A stretch of 23,935 nucleotides of DNA, taken from contig WELA01003638.1 in the NCBI GenBank assembly GCA_009602735.1, forward strand, positions 786,663 through 810,597, written 5' to 3'. Positions 18,873 through 23,935 of the stretch are shown here, piece after piece (position 1 is the first letter of the stretch; each line of letters starts with the position of its first letter). The DNA comes from Mesotaenium endlicherianum (Eukaryota; Streptophyta; Zygnematophyceae; Zygnematales; Mesotaeniaceae). The notes below the pieces were generated by a model that saw only the letters and a program-made list of their open reading frames with translations, was not told where the DNA came from and did no database searches. A program made the position numbers and the translations under genes.

Positions 18873-19375
18873 TGTAGTGATTTGAGTTATTATATATTAG
18901 TTTGCATATATTTTAATGTTTTCAAATATATTTGGAGTAGTATTGTGTGGAGTCAAGTGTGAATAGGTACTCTAGTAACTTGGTTCATGTCCTTTGAACC
19001 TTCCAAGGCATTTTCGAAGTTAGAGGAAAGACCTAGAAGAACTCCATGTGGCAAAAGTCAGATGTGCCATTTTTGGGTCAAAAGGACATGTGTACATTAT
19101 TCTAGAAAGAGGTGGCAAGTTTTGGGATGTGTTGGGTGCCAACACATCAACATACACCTTCCTAGAAATTACTTATGTAGCAAGTATATAAACAAGAGCT
19201 GTGAAATTGAAAGACATTCCAGAATCACTCTTGTACTTGCCAAAATCCAGAAATATATTAACTTTCGAGAAGCCATCTCTCTTTCAAGAAGCTACCACTT
19301 AAGTTCAAAGATCCTTGTCTTGAATAGATAAAGTATTCTGTTTTACTAAGTACTTTATCTATCTATTTCACTACA
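18873..19375 (+). repeat. 3' LTR of element G
   Basis: 503 bp and gap-free against the 5' LTR, with about 23 substitutions. Five of these cluster in the eight bases after AAGAGCT. The G-box-like CCACGTGG of the 5' LTR reads CCATGTGG here. The 12-bp-arm stem before the end is retained without change (19324-19335 and 19351-19362). Confidence 0.95.
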
Positions 19376-19377
19376 GC

Positions 19378-20928
19378 AGACAACAAGAGGCGGCAGAAGA
19401 GGCACAGAGGAAGAAGGATCAGGAAGCGGAAAACCTCCGGAAAGCTGAGGAGGAGAGACAGAAGAAACAACAAGAAGAAGCGGTAGAGGCAGAGGAGGAG
19501 AAAAGGAAAAAGATTGAAGCGGACAGACAGGAGAGCTTGGCCACTTACAGATATACTGTGGTGGGTGGCCAAAACTTCGATAACCTGAAGAAAGCATTGC
19601 TGGCAGCGCAGGAGATCAACAGGCTGGAACAGACAACACTGCTACAGAGGGAAGGAGCTGCAGCACTGGATAGGTACATCGAGACACACACTGGTGTGGT
19701 CCTCTACGAAGATTACGCCAAGATGGTGGGCTATACAGCGGAGCAGGCCCGGTATCTTGCAGATGATTCAGAGGACAAGCCGGTCCCCATACCGGGAATA
19801 GTGGGAGATCAGAGACTCATCCGGATGGTGAGCATGCGGCCCGATAGCTTTAAGGATACGGTATTCTACCTCACACTCCTGCCAGCTTACAATGAAGTTG
19901 AGAGAAGGAGCTGGGAGTACTTGGCCAGGGAAGCAGGACAGCAGATGTTCTCTCCCCACTGGTTCCCGTGTAAACTGAGGAAGGCTGAGCACGGACCCCA
20001 GTACTACCAGCAGCCAACAGACTGGAGGTGGATGACCGTCACAAATAAGAAGCAGGAGTGTGACCGAGCCCAACCGGATGACTTCCACTATGGCCTAGAC
20101 GGCTATCTCATCCTACCACCTCACATTGCCCCTTGGGACCCCAGGCTGAATGGATGCCTGAGCAATATGAATGCAGAGACCAAGGAACATAGGAGGAGGG
20201 GAAGAGAGTACTTCTCTAAGGGAAAGCATGCCTTTGTCAAATGGGCAAAGAATGCAGGCCGGATAGATATCAGTAGGCTGAAGGCCAAGCAACCTCCAGC
20301 GCGCCCTAAGAAAGGGAGGTCGGTAGACTACTCCATGTCTACTAGGGAGCAGGACGACTTAGTGGACGACACCCCTACTCTCTCCGAGGAGGAGGATGAG
20401 GAGGATGAGGAAGAAGAACGAGGCAGAGGAGAAGCATCAGCAGCAGGTACTCAGGATACCCAGGGACAGGCAGGGGCGCTCCCTAAAGAACCACGATCAG
20501 GTATTTGGAATGTGATCCCCGTTATGGCGACTACTGGACCCCGCGCTCGCTCCCCCAGCCCACCTGCCCAAGCAGGGGAAGAAGCTGATCTGACTGTACT
20601 GGGCAGCAGACACAGGCAGAAATCCCCAGAGGACAGGGGTGCCAGAAGAGGGACACGCGGGTGGGCCAGAGGTATGCCAGCCTCCCCCTCCGCTCAGGGG
20701 CATGTACCTCTAGCCAATGTATTTCAGCATCCTACTGGAATGCCTGTCTATGTGGGAATCAACACCCAAATAGTTGAAGAGCAGGCCACCATCCTCCGTT
20801 CTCCTCGAGGGCCAACTTTAGAGCAAACAGGGTTCTTTAGAAGGCCAGCTGACAGACCTAGAGGGCTGTCCAGATCTAGGTCCAGATCTCCGTCCCCTGA
20901 TCCTGAAGCCCCAGGAACCACCCCTTAA
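19378..20928 (+). CDS. R element Gag-like protein, copy 2, open frame (5' partial)
   Basis: 516 open codons run from the junction with element G to TAA at 20926. There is no ATG in the N-terminal part, so the true start lay upstream and is lost. Order: about 55 residues of charged, coiled-coil-like sequence (EEERQKKQQEEA), a conserved core from YTVVGGQNF to about GRIDISRLK with many aromatic residues (FSPHWFPCK, DWRWMTV, GYLILPPHIAPWDP), an acidic EEEDEEDEEEE run, a proline/serine/arginine-rich region, and an RS-type tail (LSRSRSRSPSP). There is no CCHC knuckle and no protease or polymerase. I do not recognise the family. Its place before a polypurine tract and LTR suggests a retroelement structural protein. 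Confidence 0.75.
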   Translation, partial: RQQEAAEEAQRKKDQEAENLRKAEEERQKKQQEEAVEAEEEKRKKIEADRQESLATYRYTVVGGQNFDNLKKALLAAQEINRLEQTTLLQREGAAALDRYIETHTGVVLYEDYAKMVGYTAEQARYLADDSEDKPVPIPGIVGDQRLIRMVSMRPDSFKDTVFYLTLLPAYNEVERRSWEYLAREAGQQMFSPHWFPCKLRKAEHGPQYYQQPTDWRWMTVTNKKQECDRAQPDDFHYGLDGYLILPPHIAPWDPRLNGCLSNMNAETKEHRRRGREYFSKGKHAFVKWAKNAGRIDISRLKAKQPPARPKKGRSVDYSMSTREQDDLVDDTPTLSEEEDEEDEEEERGRGEASAAGTQDTQGQAGALPKEPRSGIWNVIPVMATTGPRARSPSPPAQAGEEADLTVLGSRHRQKSPEDRGARRGTRGWARGMPASPSAQGHVPLANVFQHPTGMPVYVGINTQIVEEQATILRSPRGPTLEQTGFFRRPADRPRGLSRSRSRSPSPDPEAPGTTP

Positions 20929-21006
20929 GGTGACAGGCTGAAAAGATAGTCAGTAAGGGAGGCTGGTCAGGGTCAGTTTCTTTATTTAAAGCTTTTGCAG
21001 TTTAAT

Positions 21007-21041
21007 GTTGTCGAGGCGACAACAAGTTAAGTTGGAGGGAT
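21007..21041 (+). promoter_or_regulatory. Hairpin and polypurine tract before R LTR (copy 2)
   Basis: The same 7-bp-arm GTTGTCG/CGACAAC hairpin (21007-21023) and GTTGGAGGGAT tract (21031-21041) as in copy 1, ending at the LTR start at 21042. The conservation between copies contrasts with the diverged sequence just upstream. Confidence 0.65.
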
Positions 21042-21762
21042 TGTAATGAATCAGTATATTAGTGGATATAATATTCATTTAAATATAATAGTTAATTAAG
21101 TTCAGCCTGCTGAACTTTAAGTTAATAGTTAGTCTGCTGGACTTTACATAATTGTCAGTTTAATGACTCAGCCGGAAGCAGCAGGCTGAAGTCCATATAA
21201 GTCAGCTTGCTGACCCATTCTTTGACAGCCAGCTGACTTCCGTACTCGGTAGCAGCGAACTGCCTTGATATGCATCTAAGTGCGATATGCTAGATGAATA
21301 GCCAGATGACATCCCTATGATGGATGGCTATTCGGGATGATGGGAGATGGCGGTGGATTTGGTTAACCGAGGTCCTACCAACGTGGTTAACTCCCGGGTA
21401 GGCGGTGCCATCGCACTGACCGTTGAACAGTAAACTCATTCCATGTACATATGCTAGGCATTGCTCTCGAGTTCGGCATTCGGAAACGAGGCCAACTCTC
21501 TTGTACAGCTTACTGAGAGAGATCTGAATCCAAGGCGAGAAGCCATTGATACGCACTGTCTTCTAACCTTGCTTATGTATGAGTTTACTGAGTTGCATTA
21601 TTGATGCTAGTTTACTCGCATTTGACTTACGAGTATTATTCACTGCTAGTGTATTGTCCTTTGCCGTTTAACCAGTTAACGGAAATTGCCATCAAGATTA
21701 CTTGCTGATATAAAGATCTTTATTAATTGTTAATCGCTTATTTGGTAAGTCGATTCATTTCA
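21042..21762 (+). repeat. R family LTR, about 721 bp
   Basis: Starts TGTAATGAATC. The first ~493 bp match the LTR at 10807. The end is placed at GATTCATTTCA (21752-21762), which resembles the GATTCATTACA end of the other LTR. The middle differs from the other LTR, so the right boundary is less certain than the left. Confidence 0.55.
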
Positions 21763-22248
21763 TCCTTCGTCTTGGAATAGGCCAATATCTTCATAAGGGC
21801 TGTAACATACTCCCTCCATCATCTCCACATACTCCAAATCTGGATCCAATGCATAATAGTCCGCCAAATCACCAAAATACTCATTCTTCGCCCTCGTGGA
21901 CAAGTGGCAACTCCTCGTCGCGCCATGTGGCTTACTCGTGGTGCTCTTATAATTTTGACCAGATTACATCATGAACCTGACTCCACTATGTTACTGAACC
22001 TTCAGGTACACTTAGCTACCTCTAGCTCTAAGCCATACTCCTTGTAGAGGTATTGCACTCTCTCGCTCGTGTGCGTGACTCGTGGTGATCTCTCAAGACG
22101 CCAAGTGGCACCCCCCTGACTTTTTTTGACATGNATTTTTCTCACATTTTTAGCCTGAAAGTTATGTAATCTACATATTGTCTCCCCTCTGAACTCACTG
22201 GTATGCTTTGTTTCTCCTGGTTCGAAGCCTAAGACCATGATACCAGAT
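21763..22248 (-). mobile_element. Minus-strand LTR-element remnant (internal region)
   Basis: Read on the minus strand, a primer-binding-like site (22219-22245) is followed by about 400 bp of mostly noncoding DNA, then GATGGAGGGAG (a purine tract at about 21810-21822) and an LTR-like start TGTTACAG at 21807. A 78-codon frame (22002-22238, with one ambiguous base at 22134) has no known motif. Such a short interior would be a TRIM-like non-autonomous element. Confidence 0.35.
22219..22245 (-). other. Primer-binding-like site with extended tRNA match
   Basis: On the minus strand it reads TGGTATCATGGTCTTAGG followed by CTTCGAACC. The first 8 bases match the initiator-Met primer site. The GGCTTCGAACC part resembles the complement of a tRNA T-arm, so the similarity extends past the usual 12 bases, with changes in between. 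Confidence 0.45.
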
Positions 22249-22808
22249 TGCGCCTTGCCTCACACATGTGGCTCCCACGGCAGTCCAGCAGATCGCCATG
22301 TGGCACTGTCAGGACTGAAATTAATATTTATATAAAAAAAAATTATTGTTTCTAAATTCAAACCCACAGGACTACCTCTCCACAAAATTTCAGAATCTGA
22401 ATCAAAGTCTAACACTCAAACGAGATCGTCACTTTGTGCCTCACACTCGTAGGACGTAGACGCGCGCAACACATATCAAGCTCCCGCGCCTACAAATGGC
22501 ACATGCTTAAACCCCTGATTCTGAAACTTAACTATGACTCAAGGCAGGCCTCATACTAGGCCTCCCACATCATGTAGGACTTCTAGTGAAAATATTACCC
22601 ACTCTCTCCTAAATAGGCAAAAAGTAGCCAAAATCTGCCAACTTTTACCCTCGCGCTCGCCTACCCGTAAAACCCTCAAACATAGACAGATTTGAGTATC
22701 TTCCAAGCTCTTGCTCTCAAACTTCTTTCCACTTCACATCTCTTAGTTACAACTGAACTCATGGGACTGGTTTGACCTTGCTTACAAGCACTATAAACAA
22801 CTATAACA
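22249..22808 (-). repeat. Putative LTR of a minus-strand element, about 560 bp
   Basis: Begins TGTTATAG on the minus strand right after a purine tract (GATGAGGGGGGGGAG, 22809-22823). It ends near CA at 22250-22249, three bases before a primer-binding-like site. It has the expected signals on both sides, but the termini are not perfect inverted repeats and no second full copy is in the window. Confidence 0.4.
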
Positions 22809-22823
22809 CTCCCCCCCCTCATC

Positions 22824-23935
22824 ATGAAGGTAAGGCGCTTACCACTCGAGTGTCCAAGTCCAGATTTTACGCCTCTCTCTTGCTTGCTTGTATAGGCGCT
22901 GATTCTCCTAGCTTCATGTCCAAGTCCTTGTCACATATCTCCATCATAGGCAGGACATATCAGCCCCATAACACTTGGTCTCCTCCTCATAGGTACATAT
23001 CCATAAAGTTGTAGTGTCCATCAAGCGACAATAATAAATCTCACAAGGCATGAGCGTGTAGTCTCGCTCGTGGTGCACTAAACTCCATCATAGTCTTCTC
23101 CTTGGCTAGATGCTCACTCCCACATACTCCTGCTTCTCCTTAAAGGTAAGCCTTTGCACCAGGCTCCAAGAAACACACCTGGATTACCTCCAAGAACTCC
23201 ATAACTTGGGCATACGCACATAGTCTTAGTGCTTGCACCTCATCTTGTGCTCGCACTCACTTTGTCTTGCAAGCGGGCTTCTCTTGAGCTCACTTTCTAG
23301 GAGCTCCTCCACTTGAGCAGTTGGGGTCTGCTCTATATATGAGCAAGGGGATCATACACCTCTACTTGCTCCACCGGCGATGCGCGCTCGCCAAGGTTGT
23401 TAGGAGGCACGCTTGCTCCATGCGATGACCGGGCCAAGGCCACCAAAACAAGCGCTTCTCCTTCACCTTCACCTTCCCGCGTCGCTTCTTTGCTAGCGGG
23501 CTGAAGATAGCTACTTGTGGTCATATCTACCTCCACCTACTTCACTATCTTCACTTGACCATACTCCTCCTTGGTCTTCACTTGACCCGTGCACTAAAGC
23601 ACTAGAGGATAGGCTACTCTCTTTGTGCAACTCCTTCCACATGCTTAGCTTCTTGAGTGCACTCTAGCCTTGGTCACCCCAATGACACTTCTTACTACTA
23701 AATCCAGCTTGCCTTGGTGCTCTACTTTCACATGAAGAGCTTCCATAGATGCACCAAAATCTGCCCCTTANACCCCTTAACTATGCCATCACACAACTAG
23801 TTGCACACGCACTTCAAGTGGGAGACATCTCTTGCACTAACCCTCTTGCACCAACTTGATACCTTGCTTCTTCTTCCACACCATAGGCTTGTCTTCATCA
23901 TAGTTCTCAACTCCATATACTCCGTAGTACTCTCC
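22824..23935 (-). other. Degenerate minus-strand element interior, no gene recognised
   Basis: This stretch precedes the purine tract at 22809-22823 on the minus strand, so it would be the 3' interior of an element that continues past the right edge. All frames are interrupted. The longest minus-strand frame (67 codons, 23333-23536) has no known motif. One ambiguous base occurs at 23771. No tRNA, rRNA or host exon was identified. Confidence 0.35.

Larger units (their letters stand above)
12697..19375 (+). mobile_element. Ty3/gypsy chromovirus LTR retrotransposon (element G)
   Basis: A 6679-bp element with 503-bp LTRs beginning TGTAGT and ending ACTACA. It has an initiator-Met-type primer-binding site, gag with a zinc knuckle, pol in the order protease, reverse transcriptase, RNase H, integrase, chromodomain, and a polypurine tract. 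That pol order, with integrase last and a chromodomain at its end, places it among chromoviruses. GCAG flanks both sides (12693-12696 and 19376-19379); this could be a 4-bp target duplication (5 bp if the terminal A is shared) or chance. The LTRs differ at about 23 of 503 positions by hand count, so it is not a very recent insertion. Confidence 0.95.
19376..21762 (+). mobile_element. R element copy 2, 5' end missing
   Basis: Consists of an open Gag-like frame, hairpin, polypurine tract and LTR, in the same order as copy 1. The left end is cut by element G; no 5' LTR or primer-binding site of this copy is visible between 12249 and 19376. No pol domains occur. Confidence 0.7.

Noticed and set aside
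12693..19379. GCAG on both sides of G as firm proof of a simple insertion
   Set aside because: It is only 4 bp, in glutamine-rich coding DNA where GCAG is frequent, and the R sequences on the two sides are not contiguous.
19537..20928. TTG at 19537 as the start of the R protein in copy 2
   Set aside because: The frame is open and clearly homologous upstream to the junction with G (19378), so this TTG is an internal leucine codon.
22002..22250. A tRNA gene suggested by GGTTCGAAGCC
   Set aside because: No complete cloverleaf. The sequence fits better as a primer-binding-like site read on the minus strand.

Overview
This is a stretch of eukaryotic nuclear DNA, most likely from the green lineage (a streptophyte or green alga, moss, fern or similar). 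Three things point that way. There is a spliced phosphoglycerate mutase gene of the cofactor-independent, plant-like type, with 500-800 bp GT-AG introns. There is a chromodomain Ty3/gypsy retrotransposon whose primer-binding site resembles that used by plant elements primed with initiator tRNA-Met. Everything else is repeat-dense accessory DNA. I cannot name the species from sequence alone.

Layout. (1) Positions 301-5334, minus strand: seven exons of 2,3-bisphosphoglycerate-independent phosphoglycerate mutase (iPGAM), 425 residues from the start codon. The C-terminal part lies beyond the left edge, which is a poly-G run. All six internal introns join in frame. (2) 5706-7303: two nested terminal-inverted-repeat DNA elements of PIF/Harbinger/Tourist type. 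The inner one (5720-6438, TTA target duplication) sits inside the left terminal repeat of its own relative (5709-7300, TCA target duplication). (3) 7304-9056: no gene recognised. (4) 9057-12249: a degenerate copy of an LTR retroelement family, here called R. It encodes one unfamiliar Gag-like protein and no polymerase. (5) 12257-12696: a fragment of the 3' part of the R reading frame. (6) 12697-19375: an almost intact Ty3/gypsy chromovirus, here called G, with two 503-bp LTRs, gag with a zinc knuckle, a gag/pol overlap with a textbook -1 frameshift signal, and an open 1221-codon pol ending in a chromodomain. (7) 19376-21762: a second R copy with an open frame of 516 codons and an LTR. (8) 21763-23935: minus-strand LTR-element debris without a recognisable protein.

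How the parts relate. The only host gene is iPGAM, an enzyme of lower glycolysis. Everything to the right of it is layered transposons. The most interesting parts are the unfamiliar R protein, the scrambled order of R sequence on the two sides of G (not explained by a simple insertion), the self-nested Harbinger-like pair with a palindrome retained despite sequence change, and the Gag-Pol frameshift cassette. All comparisons were done by eye; no database search was run.
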